Shown piece after piece: positions 24,961-32,151 of a stretch of DNA of 64,000 bases; the first letter of the stretch is position 1, and every line of letters starts with the position of its first letter. The stretch covers positions 167,531 to 231,530 of the forward strand of contig NZ_JABZEC010000004.1 in NCBI RefSeq assembly GCF_013385145.1, read 5' to 3'. Made by a program: the position numbers and the translations under genes. The notes beneath the pieces were generated by a model, which was given only the letters and a program-made list of their open reading frames with translations, ran no database searches and was not told the origin of the DNA. Source of the DNA: Bombilactobacillus apium. GTDB lineage: Bacteria > Bacillota > Bacilli > Lactobacillales > Lactobacillaceae.

Positions 24961-25518
24961 TTAGTCCACCGCCTCAATCTGGCCGGTCGCAATCGGCAAA
25001 GTAACGTGTTGATCATAGGGACCGACAACCCCAGCGACGGTTGCGGGTAGTTGTAAGTCTTGAGGAACACCGTGGATATAAATAACGCGCTTGTCTAATT
25101 CTAAATCTGGGGTACCAAAAACTTCTTGGAATTTAGCTTTTAAAGCTTCTAAAGGAACCTTAATTTCGTAAGCAAAGTGACCTTGGGCATCAGCAACCGG
25201 GTAATTATCGTTAGGAACGCACATTTCGTGAGGTGCATTGTCAAAAGGCACCATCGTGGTTCCGGAAACAGCTTCGGTTTCGGGTAGGTCGATGACTCCA
25301 TCGTGGTTAACGTCTTGCGCGCTAGTAGCGATTTTAGCAGCTTGGCCGTTAGGAAAGCCGTGGAAATGTTCCCAGTGTTGGATATTAGCCGGAGTATCGA
25401 ACATTTCAATTTTAATTTGTAATTCGGTAGCAGTTTCAATAAATTCCGCGTGGCCGTGAGCGGCAGTCTGAATGACTTCAGCGTTCAAGGGCACAATTTC
25501 AGCTTGATATTTTTTCAT
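24961..25518 (-). CDS. CHRD-like beta-sandwich protein with EF-hand-like loop
   Basis: 185 aa, no signal peptide. The pattern HAEFIETATELQIKIEMFD..HWEHFHGF, a DVNHDGVIDLPE loop (D-x-N-x-D-G-x-I-x3-E, calcium-loop-like), RVIYIHG and an ending TLPIATGQI recall the CHRD / Cu-Zn-SOD-like Greek-key fold. Several His residues (HWEHFHGF) could bind metal. Function unknown. It is divergent from a Crp/Fnr regulator and its likely promoter has an FNR box near -46, so control by oxygen or redox is plausible. GGGAGG precedes the ATG. Confidence 0.5.
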   Translation of the reverse strand: MKKYQAEIVPLNAEVIQTAAHGHAEFIETATELQIKIEMFDTPANIQHWEHFHGFPNGQAAKIATSAQDVNHDGVIDLPETEAVSGTTMVPFDNAPHEMCVPNDNYPVADAQGHFAYEIKVPLEALKAKFQEVFGTPDLELDKRVIYIHGVPQDLQLPATVAGVVGPYDQHVTLPIATGQIEAVD

Positions 25519-25548
25519 TAAAAAACCTCCCAGTTAAAATTTTCTACA

Positions 25549-25595
25549 AGCATAGTGTATGCTATAATGATTGCAAAAAAATTGATTTAGATCAA
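25549..25595. promoter_or_regulatory. Divergent promoters with a perfect FNR box
   Basis: TTGAT-TTAG-ATCAA at 25582-25595 is a perfect FNR/CRP-type dyad (TTGATN4ATCAA). For the minus-strand gene, TTGCAA (25572-25577) and TATGCT (25549-25554) are 17 nt apart, with the box centred near -46 as for an activator. For the plus strand TATAAT at 25563-25568 is a -10, and the box would sit just past its start. GCATA-GTG-TATGC (25550-25562) is a second dyad. Confidence 0.6.
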
Positions 25596-25610
25596 GAAAA
25601 GAGGCGATTT

Positions 25611-26273
25611 ATGCATTCTCCGCGTCAGTGTGTGGACCGCGCCCCCTTATTTCATAATTTAGCGCCCCAAGTCAAAGCTAAACTGAGTCAGATTTCTTCC
25701 CATCGAGTTTATTACGCCAAGGGAAGTTTAATTCGCCAACCTCACGATCAACAGGCAGGGATGCTAGTTTTGGATCAAGGACAAGCCAAAGTCTACTACT
25801 TAACAGCTGCCGGCCAAGAACAAATCACCGAAATTTTATCCACGGGCAGTATTCGGGGGCAGCAACAATTATTTCAAGAACAACCATCAGAACAATTTAT
25901 CCAAGCCTTGACTGATTCTTGGGTCTGTTCAATTACCCAAACGGCTTTTCAAAATCTCCTACAAGCTTCTCCCGATTTAGCCCAGCTGATGGTTAATAGC
26001 TTGGGTCAACAATTGTGGGCCAGTGAACAAAAAAATTTGCGGCATGAATTATTGGATGCGCAGGGGCTAGTTTGGGATTATTTACAAAATCTAGCTGAAC
26101 AAAAACAGACTTTAACTTTTGATTTGCCGATTAAGAAAAAAGAATTAGCCAATTTATTGGGAATTACCCCGGAAACTTTAAGTCGCCGATTACATCAGTT
26201 AGTTCGCGCTGGGAAGTTAGAGATGCAGGGAGCCCACTTTCACTTACAAGCTACAGCCAGTAGTCGGGATTAA
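25611..26273 (+). CDS. Crp/Fnr family regulator, FLP-like (two cysteines)
   Basis: 220 aa. N-terminal cyclic-nucleotide-type beta-barrel (about 15-120), a long dimerisation helix, and a C-terminal winged helix with KKELANLLGITPETLSRRLHQLVRAG. It has no N-terminal Fe-S Cys cluster. It has Cys7 and Cys106; in L. casei FLP, Cys5 and Cys102 form a disulfide that switches DNA binding. The recognition helix TPETLSRR carries E and SR as in FNR, matching the adjacent TTGATN4ATCAA box. Probably controls itself and the divergent gene. Confidence 0.85.
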   Translation: MHSPRQCVDRAPLFHNLAPQVKAKLSQISSHRVYYAKGSLIRQPHDQQAGMLVLDQGQAKVYYLTAAGQEQITEILSTGSIRGQQQLFQEQPSEQFIQALTDSWVCSITQTAFQNLLQASPDLAQLMVNSLGQQLWASEQKNLRHELLDAQGLVWDYLQNLAEQKQTLTFDLPIKKKELANLLGITPETLSRRLHQLVRAGKLEMQGAHFHLQATASSRD

Positions 26274-26341
26274 AAAAATAAAATTTTCTCAGAGTTAGGG
26301 AGCTAGTTTTTCCTCCGAGAATTCGGCGGTCAATGATTGCG

Positions 26342-26392
26342 TTGAACTAGAGATTAAGATAGGATAGTTGTGAAACAGTTTTAATGTTTCAC
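26342..26392 (+). promoter_or_regulatory. rsmG-noc-par promoter region with a permuted parS-like dyad
   Basis: TTGAAC (26342-26347) and a weak TAGTTG -10 are 17 nt apart. Just at the start point GTGAAACA (26370-26377), 7 nt, and TGTTTCAC (26385-26392) form a perfect dyad. These are the two halves of the parS site (TGTTTCAC-GTGAAACA) in reversed order. Confidence 0.45.
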
Positions 26393-26406
26393 GATAGGAG
26401 TAAGTA

Positions 26407-27126
26407 ATGAGTCCACAAGAATTACAAGCCCAATTGCGGCCGTATGAAATTGAATTAAGCAGTAAACAATTACAACAATTAGCCAGCTATTACCAACTGT
26501 TAGTAGAAACCAACCGGGTTATGAACTTGACGAGTATCACGGAAAGTGGGGAAGTCTACTTAAAACACTTCTATGATTCATTGACCCCCATGTTTGTCGA
26601 TCCAGTTTTGCGGACCCAAGAAGTTCAAATTGCCGATATTGGTTCGGGGGCCGGTTTTCCCGGACTCGTATTAAAAATTGTTAATCCGCAATTACAGTTA
26701 ACAATTGTTGATTCTTTAAATAAGCGAATTAAATTTTTACAAACTGTCGTGGATCAATTACAGCTAAAAAATGTGACGCTCGTCCATGCTCGCGCTGAAG
26801 AATTTGGTCGGCAAAAAGCAATGCGGGCCCACTTTGATTATGTTACGGCCCGAGCCGTGGCCAATTTACCAGTTTTATTAGAGTTATGTTTACCCTTAGT
26901 TCGGTTGCAAGGCCAATTTATTGCTTTAAAAGGGGCCCAAGGAAAAGAAGAACTGACTGCGGCCCAACACGCTTTGCAAATTTTAGGTGGGGATGTAGCT
27001 GAAGTCCAAACTTTGGACTTACCAGAAGCAGCCGGCAAGCGAGAATTAGTCTGGATAAAAAAAGTGCGAACTACGCCCAATAAGTATCCACGGAAACCCG
27101 GCACGCCTGCGCGGGAACCCTTGTAG
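26407..27126 (+). CDS. rsmG: 16S rRNA (guanine527-N7)-methyltransferase
   Basis: RsmG (GidB), 239 aa. The SAM-binding motif IADIGSGAGFPGLVLKI lies at 75-91 and NLTSITE at about 40 is family-typical. It methylates G527 of 16S rRNA, a site linked to streptomycin sensitivity. TAGGAG is 6-7 nt before the ATG. It heads the noc-parA-parB block, a placement typical near the replication origin of Firmicutes. Confidence 0.96.
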   Translation: MSPQELQAQLRPYEIELSSKQLQQLASYYQLLVETNRVMNLTSITESGEVYLKHFYDSLTPMFVDPVLRTQEVQIADIGSGAGFPGLVLKIVNPQLQLTIVDSLNKRIKFLQTVVDQLQLKNVTLVHARAEEFGRQKAMRAHFDYVTARAVANLPVLLELCLPLVRLQGQFIALKGAQGKEELTAAQHALQILGGDVAEVQTLDLPEAAGKRELVWIKKVRTTPNKYPRKPGTPAREPL

Positions 27127-27136
27127 GAGGATGAGG

Positions 27137-27964
27137 ATGTCGTTTTTAGACAAATTTCGAGATAAAAAACAAACAGCGGTTTCCGATCAAGTTCAACAAA
27201 TTCCGTTAACTCAAATTGAAGCTAATACTTACCAACCACGAACGCAATTTACCGCCGAGCAAATTACCGAATTGGCCCAATCAATTGCGGCTCATGGATT
27301 GTTGCAACCCATTATCGTGCGCCAGCAGTCACCTGAGCACTACGAGATTATTGCTGGTGAACGGCGTTTTCGGGCTGTGAGCCAGTTACAATGGACTCAA
27401 ATTCCCGCGCTCGTGCGGACTTATAGTGATCAACAAAGTGCTGCCTTGGCTTTAATTGAGAATTTACAACGGCAAGACTTAAATCCGATTGAAGAAGCTC
27501 AAGCGTATGTGCATCTGAAAGAACTGAACCACTTGCAGCAACAAGAATTGGCGCAACAATTAGGAAAAAGTCAGTCTTACGTGGCCAATAAAATTCGGCT
27601 TTTAAAGTTGGCCGCTCCCGTCCAAGCGGCAATCGCGGCGGGAAAAATTTCTCAGCGGCATGGTCGTGCCTTATTGGGACTTTCTCAAGCGGAGCAGGAG
27701 GCTTTGTTGCCAAAGATTCAAGAGCGCCAACTCACAGTGACGGCCACGGAAAAGTTGGTTCAAGCCAAGAAACGTCCCCCAGTTTCCCCACGAAAGAAAA
27801 TTAAAGCTTTGACTTCGCACAGCTCGCGCCTGACTTTAAATACTCTCTATGATTCTTTGAAGTTGGCCGAAAAAAGCGGGGCCCAGTTTGCTTATCAAGA
27901 AGTTGACAGTCCCACAGAATATCAGATTATTATTACGGTGTCTAAGGAGGATCAAAATGGTTAG
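27137..27964 (+). CDS. noc: Nucleoid occlusion protein (ParB family)
   Basis: 275 aa from the ATG at 27137 (AGGAGG 6 nt upstream; the ATG at 27131 abuts it). N-terminal ParB/Srx-like domain (IPLTQIEANTYQPRTQF, ENLQRQDLNPIEEA) and a KorB-type helix-turn-helix (QQLGKSQSYVANKIRLLKL). Being the ParB paralogue just upstream of parA-parB identifies it as Noc, which keeps the division septum off the nucleoid. The N-terminal amphipathic stretch MSFLDKFRDKK fits the Noc membrane anchor. Confidence 0.9.
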   Translation: MSFLDKFRDKKQTAVSDQVQQIPLTQIEANTYQPRTQFTAEQITELAQSIAAHGLLQPIIVRQQSPEHYEIIAGERRFRAVSQLQWTQIPALVRTYSDQQSAALALIENLQRQDLNPIEEAQAYVHLKELNHLQQQELAQQLGKSQSYVANKIRLLKLAAPVQAAIAAGKISQRHGRALLGLSQAEQEALLPKIQERQLTVTATEKLVQAKKRPPVSPRKKIKALTSHSSRLTLNTLYDSLKLAEKSGAQFAYQEVDSPTEYQIIITVSKEDQNG

Positions 27965-28721
27965 AGTCATTTCATTAGCGAATCAAAAAGGGGGCGTGGG
28001 CAAAACCACCACGACCATCAATCTTGGCGCTTGTTTGGCGGAATTAGGTCAAAAGGTCCTCGTCATTGATATTGATCCCCAAGGAAACACCACGAGTGGA
28101 TTGGGCGTGAAAAAAGTCGATGTCACCGAAGATATCTATGATGTCATCATTAATGAAATGCCCCTAGCCGAAACTATCCTTCATACCAAACGAGAACGGT
28201 TAGATATAGTTCCAACTACGATTCAATTGGCGGGCGCCGAAATGGAATTAACCTCGATGATGGCTCGAGAAACTCGGCTCAAAGAAGCTATCAGCACGGT
28301 CTCAGCCAATTATGACTACATTTTGATTGACTGTCCGCCCTCACTAGGCCAACTGTCAATTAATGCCTTCACTGCCAGCAACTCGATTATTATTCCCGTC
28401 CAAAGTGAATATTATGCTTTGGAAGGTTTGAGCCAATTATTGAATACGATTCGCCTAGTTCAAAAGCATTTCAATCCTGATTTGGCAATTGAAGGGGTTC
28501 TCTTGACCATGTATGATGCCCGCACTAATCTAGGCACTCAGGTGGTCAATGAAGTGCAAAATTATTTTGGCGATCACGTTTATCAAACGATTATTCCGCG
28601 CAATACCCGTTTAGCAGAAGCTCCTAGCTATGGCTTACCAATTATTGACTTTGACCGCAAATCGCGGGGAGCGGAAGTCTATTTAGAGTTAGCGAAGGAG
28701 GTCATGAAGAACAATGCCTGA
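27957..28721 (+). CDS. parA: Chromosome-partition ATPase ParA/Soj
   Basis: 254 aa, ATG at 27957 with AAGGAGG upstream, overlapping the noc end by 8 nt. The deviant Walker A KGGVGKTTT (11-19), Walker A' region LIDCPPSLGQLS and the NTRLAEAPSYGLP segment mark a Soj-type ParA. It works with ParB on origin segregation and DnaA control. Operon rsmG-noc-parA-parB. Confidence 0.95.
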   Translation: MVRVISLANQKGGVGKTTTTINLGACLAELGQKVLVIDIDPQGNTTSGLGVKKVDVTEDIYDVIINEMPLAETILHTKRERLDIVPTTIQLAGAEMELTSMMARETRLKEAISTVSANYDYILIDCPPSLGQLSINAFTASNSIIIPVQSEYYALEGLSQLLNTIRLVQKHFNPDLAIEGVLLTMYDARTNLGTQVVNEVQNYFGDHVYQTIIPRNTRLAEAPSYGLPIIDFDRKSRGAEVYLELAKEVMKNNA

Positions 28722-29577
28722 AAAGAAACGCAGTGGTTTAGGTCGGGGAATTGGGGCCTTGTTTTCTGATTTTGAAAGTGAAGAATTAAATTCGGAAAAT
28801 GTCGTGGAATTACCATTGAGTGAAATTCGTCCTAATCCTTACCAACCGCGCAAATCCTTTGATCAAGCTGCTTTGGAAGAATTATCCCAATCCATTTTGG
28901 AGAACGGAGTTTTTCAACCAATTGTGGTCCGAAAAAGTGTCTCGGGTTTTCAAATTGTGGTTGGTGAACGGCGTTTTCGTGCCAGCAAGTTGGCTAAAAA
29001 GACTAGTATTCCAGTGATTATTCGGGACTTAGATGAAAGTCAAATGATGGAAATCGGGGTCTTGGAAAACTTGCAGCGCGAGGACTTGAATCCGATTGAA
29101 GAAGCTCAAGCCTATCAAACTTTGATTGAAAAATTACATTTAACTCAGGAACAAATTTCTGAAAAATTGGGCAAGAGTCGGCCTTACATTGCCAATTACT
29201 TGCGTTTGTTGAGTTTACCATCCAAGACCAAGAATTATTTAATGACCGGCAAGTTAACTATGGCACAAGCGCGAACTTTACTGATGTTTAAAGACCCGGC
29301 CCGAATTGATGCCATTGCTCAAAAAACGGTTCAGGAAGGTTTAACCGTGCGCCAACTCGAACAGCTGGTCAGTCGAACTCCAGCTCCGAAAAAGGCGGTT
29401 TTCGCCGCGCAACCCTCCCCATTTTTACAAGCCAGCCAGGAACAGTTGATTGATAAATTGGGAACTAAGGTTCAAATTACCGATAATAAGCAAGGTAAAG
29501 GGAAGATCCAAATCGACTTTGCTTCAACGGAAGATTTAAATCGAATCTTGGAACTTTTGGATATTTCACTAAACTAA
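28714..29577 (+). CDS. parB: Chromosome-partition protein ParB/Spo0J
   Basis: 287 aa, overlapping parA by 8 nt. Starts KKRSGLGRGIGALFSD, typical of Spo0J. The CTPase region has NPYQPRKSF, GERRFRA and ENLQREDLNPIEEA, followed by the parS-binding helix-turn-helix (EKLGKSRPYIANYLRLL). I found no exact parS (TGTTTCACGTGAAACA) in the window. Confidence 0.95.
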   Translation: MPEKKRSGLGRGIGALFSDFESEELNSENVVELPLSEIRPNPYQPRKSFDQAALEELSQSILENGVFQPIVVRKSVSGFQIVVGERRFRASKLAKKTSIPVIIRDLDESQMMEIGVLENLQREDLNPIEEAQAYQTLIEKLHLTQEQISEKLGKSRPYIANYLRLLSLPSKTKNYLMTGKLTMAQARTLLMFKDPARIDAIAQKTVQEGLTVRQLEQLVSRTPAPKKAVFAAQPSPFLQASQEQLIDKLGTKVQITDNKQGKGKIQIDFASTEDLNRILELLDISLN

Positions 29578-29589
29578 CAAGGGGGAGCC

Positions 29590-29838
29590 ATGTATAATTT
29601 AGGTGACATCATAATGATGAAGAAACAGCACGCTTGTGGCGTTAACCGTTGGGAAGTGGTCCGGGTCGGAGCCGATATTAAGATTCGTTGTCTCGGTTGT
29701 GGCCACCAAGTGATGTTGACCCGGGCTTATTTTAATAAGAAATTTAAAAAAATTATTACTCAAGTTCATGAAGTACAGCCCGAGCAAGAGGAATTTTATC
29801 TCTTGCCCGCCAAGTTACAACTACCGAACCTGAAATAA
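29590..29838 (+). CDS. DUF951 family protein
   Basis: 82 aa, a small conserved protein regularly found between parB and ychF in Firmicutes. KKQHACGVNRWEVVRVGADIKIRCLGCGHQVMLTR with three Cys (HAC, CLGC) suggests a zinc-ribbon-like fold. GGGGGAG is 3-4 nt before the ATG. Role unknown. Confidence 0.9.
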   Translation: MYNLGDIIMMKKQHACGVNRWEVVRVGADIKIRCLGCGHQVMLTRAYFNKKFKKIITQVHEVQPEQEEFYLLPAKLQLPNLK

Positions 29839-29849
29839 GGAGTTTAATC

Positions 29850-30950
29850 ATGGCATTAACAGCAGGAATTGTGGGCTTGCCGAACGTCGGGAAGTCCACC
29901 TTATTTAACGCGATCACTAAGGCAGGCGCCGAAATGGCGAACTACCCTTTTGCAACAATTGATCCCAATGTCGGGATGGTGGAAGTTCCCGATCACCGCT
30001 TACAACGGATCGATGAATTAATCCCCGCTAAGAAAATTGTGCATACGACCTTTGAATTCACCGATATCGCGGGAATCGTAAAAGGAGCCAGCAAGGGTGA
30101 AGGTCTCGGTAATAAATTTTTGGAAAATATTCGCCAAGTGGACGCAATTGTGCACGTTGTGCGGGCTTTTGAAGATCCCAATGTGACCCATGTTAGTGGA
30201 AAAGTGGATCCAATTGAAGATATTGAAACTATTAATTTGGAATTAGGGATTGCCGATTTAGATAGCGTTAATAAACGCTATGCCAAAGTAGAAAAGGTGG
30301 CTCGGACCAAAGATAAAGCCGCCGTGGCTGAATTAGCCGTCCTCCAAAAAATTAAACCGGCTTTAGAAGTTGGTCAACCAGTGCGGAGCTTGGAGTTTGA
30401 TGAAGCGGAAGAAAAGATCGTCCGGGGGCTCTTTTTACTGACTTCTAAGCCCGTTTTATACGTCGCTAATATTGCGGAAGAAGATATGAGTGATCCTGCA
30501 GCTGCAAAATATTACCAGCAAATCCGAGACTTCGCTGCCCAAGAAAATGCTGAAGTTATCGGCATTTCCGCTAAGACTGAAGAAGAAATCGCTGAGTTAC
30601 CAGATAGCGATCGCCAAGATTTCTTAGAAGCGGAAGGAGTCACGGAATCGGGCTTAGATCGTTTGATTCGGGCCAGCTACCACTTATTAGGTCTAGCCAC
30701 CTTCTTTACTGCTGGCGGTCCGGAAACGCGAGCTTGGACTTTCAAGCAAGGCATGACTGCCCCGCAAGCTGCGGGAGTAATCCATTCAGATTTTGAAAGA
30801 GGCTTCATTAAAGCCGAGACGGTTTCTTTTGCGGACTTAGATCAATACGGCAGTATGCAAGCAGTTAAAGAAGCTGGTAAGTATCGGCTTGAAGGTAAGG
30901 ACTATCAAGTTCAAGATGGCGATATTATCGAATTTCGCTTTAATGTGTAG
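29850..30950 (+). CDS. ychF: Redox-regulated ATPase YchF (OBG family)
   Basis: 366 aa. P-loop GLPNVGKST near the N-terminus, the switch DIAGIVKGASKGEGLGNKFL, and a C-terminal TGS domain ending QDGDIIEFRFNV. YchF/OLA1 proteins are ribosome-binding ATPases rather than GTPases. AAGGAG precedes the ATG. It lies 11 nt after the DUF951 gene and 9 nt before the DUF1129 gene, so they are co-transcribed. Confidence 0.96.
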   Translation: MALTAGIVGLPNVGKSTLFNAITKAGAEMANYPFATIDPNVGMVEVPDHRLQRIDELIPAKKIVHTTFEFTDIAGIVKGASKGEGLGNKFLENIRQVDAIVHVVRAFEDPNVTHVSGKVDPIEDIETINLELGIADLDSVNKRYAKVEKVARTKDKAAVAELAVLQKIKPALEVGQPVRSLEFDEAEEKIVRGLFLLTSKPVLYVANIAEEDMSDPAAAKYYQQIRDFAAQENAEVIGISAKTEEEIAELPDSDRQDFLEAEGVTESGLDRLIRASYHLLGLATFFTAGGPETRAWTFKQGMTAPQAAGVIHSDFERGFIKAETVSFADLDQYGSMQAVKEAGKYRLEGKDYQVQDGDIIEFRFNV

Positions 30951-30959
30951 GAGGCTTAA

Positions 30960-31715
30960 ATGGATCCCAGAGCAAAAAACGAAACTGCGCAAAATAAGCA
31001 ACAAGAGCGCGTAGCTAAAAAGGCCGAGCAAGAAGAGGTTCAAGCAGCCATTGCGGCTGAAGAGCCTGCCCAATTGCGTGCCCGTCTAAGTAACAAAAAC
31101 GAAGATTATGTTTTTAAACTCCAGAAGTCTTTACAAGAAAATGGAAAAACTGCAGCCCAAGCCCAAACTTTGGTTGAACAATTGTTAACTGAAATTGTTC
31201 AAAACCAGATTAAGGGAATTCCTGCCCGCCAATTGTACGGTCCAGTAAATCAAAAAGTGGCCGATTTGTTGGAACAAAAACAGCGGCAAGCTAAAAATCG
31301 CCGTCCAGAATTTTGGCAGATGTGTGTCGATAATGGTCTTTTGTTTGCGGCTTTATTTGGAGCAATGTACGGAATTATTGGTTTTACCACTAAAAATCCC
31401 AGTCGCAACAACCAAAGTGGAATTTTCACGATTATCTTATTAGCTCTCTTATGGGGAATCTTGATTACTTGGTTTACGACCAAGATGCAAGTTGCCCGCA
31501 AAGATCGGGAGCCAATTTGGAAAATTGCCTTAGTTTTAATCGTTGGCTTGTTATTAATGTATGCCATCTTAGGAATCACAATGATAATTCCCGCGGCCTT
31601 CAATCCGATTTTGCCGCCAATTTGGTATCTGGTCTTGGCCGTTATCTTTTACGGTGGGCGTTGGCTCTTTCGGCGCTACTACCATATTCGCTACAATTCC
31701 TTTACCGGTCAATAA
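30960..31715 (+). CDS. DUF1129 family membrane protein
   Basis: 251 aa. A charged N-terminal half with helical Gln/Glu-rich segments (about 1-115) is followed by four membrane segments (LLFAALFGAMYGIIGF, IFTIILLALLWGILIT, IALVLIVGLLLMYAIL, IWYLVLAVIFYGGRWLF). Typical last gene of the ychF unit in lactobacilli. Function unknown. AGGAGG precedes the ATG. Confidence 0.85.
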   Translation: MDPRAKNETAQNKQQERVAKKAEQEEVQAAIAAEEPAQLRARLSNKNEDYVFKLQKSLQENGKTAAQAQTLVEQLLTEIVQNQIKGIPARQLYGPVNQKVADLLEQKQRQAKNRRPEFWQMCVDNGLLFAALFGAMYGIIGFTTKNPSRNNQSGIFTIILLALLWGILITWFTTKMQVARKDREPIWKIALVLIVGLLLMYAILGITMIIPAAFNPILPPIWYLVLAVIFYGGRWLFRRYYHIRYNSFTGQ

Positions 31716-31983
31716 GTTGAAGTTTTGGGTCCTGCAAAAATGCAGGGCTCATTTTTTGTTTAAAAAACTTTGCAGCAGAAATAGGGCCAGCCAATGAAGC
31801 AGCTAAAGCTAGGAGAAGCCAGGGACCTCGACCCTGAGTTTTAATTCCTAAGCTGATTACGAGGACTAACCAAATTAAGAGTCGAAGATATTTACAATTT
31901 GGCCCTAATTTGACCCGAATTCGGGGAATGATTAGGCCTTCAAGAATAAGAGTGATAATTAAAGCGCCAATAATTAGCAGCAT
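31702..31983 (-). CDS. Hypothetical small membrane protein, 93 aa
   Basis: Three hydrophobic stretches (LLIIGALIITLILEGLIIP, LLIWLVLVISLGI, WLLLALAASLAGPISA) separated by basic loops. A weak AAAGG lies about 13 nt before the ATG. Its last codons overlap the DUF1129 terminator and its stop overlaps the DUF1129 end by 14 nt. Coding is plausible from the hydrophobic periodicity and positive-inside loops, but I do not recognise it. Confidence 0.45.
   Translation of the reverse strand: MLLIIGALIITLILEGLIIPRIRVKLGPNCKYLRLLIWLVLVISLGIKTQGRGPWLLLALAASLAGPISAAKFFKQKMSPAFLQDPKLQLIDR
31730..31758 (+). terminator. Terminator of the ychF-DUF1129 unit
   Basis: CCTGCA (31731-31736) pairs with TGCAGG (31741-31746), extended by one pair, followed by CTCATTTTTTG. 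A short stem, but placed right after the gene end. Confidence 0.65.
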
Positions 31984-32082
31984 AATTTTTAAAACACCTT
32001 TCTGGGTGAAGGGGAAATTTTAGTCTCAGCGGAAAACTTATTGATCGAAAACGTTTTGACCAGCATACCATTTTTAAGCAAA

Positions 32083-32125
32083 AAAAGTGCTGCCGGATAA
32101 TTTGGGAGGATTATCCGACAGCACT
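32083..32125 (-). terminator. Terminator of the adenine deaminase unit
   Basis: AGTGCTGCCGGATAAT (32086-32101) pairs with ATTATCCGACAGCACT (32110-32125), one mismatch, 8-nt loop. On the minus strand a T-tract follows. Confidence 0.9.
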
Positions 32126-32151
32126 AAAGTTGCGGGGAAAAGGATATTTTC

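Noticed and set aside
26370..26392. Apparent parS site
   Set aside because: The halves are in the wrong order (GTGAAACA first) with a 7-nt spacer, so it is not a true parS; kept only as a dyad of interest.
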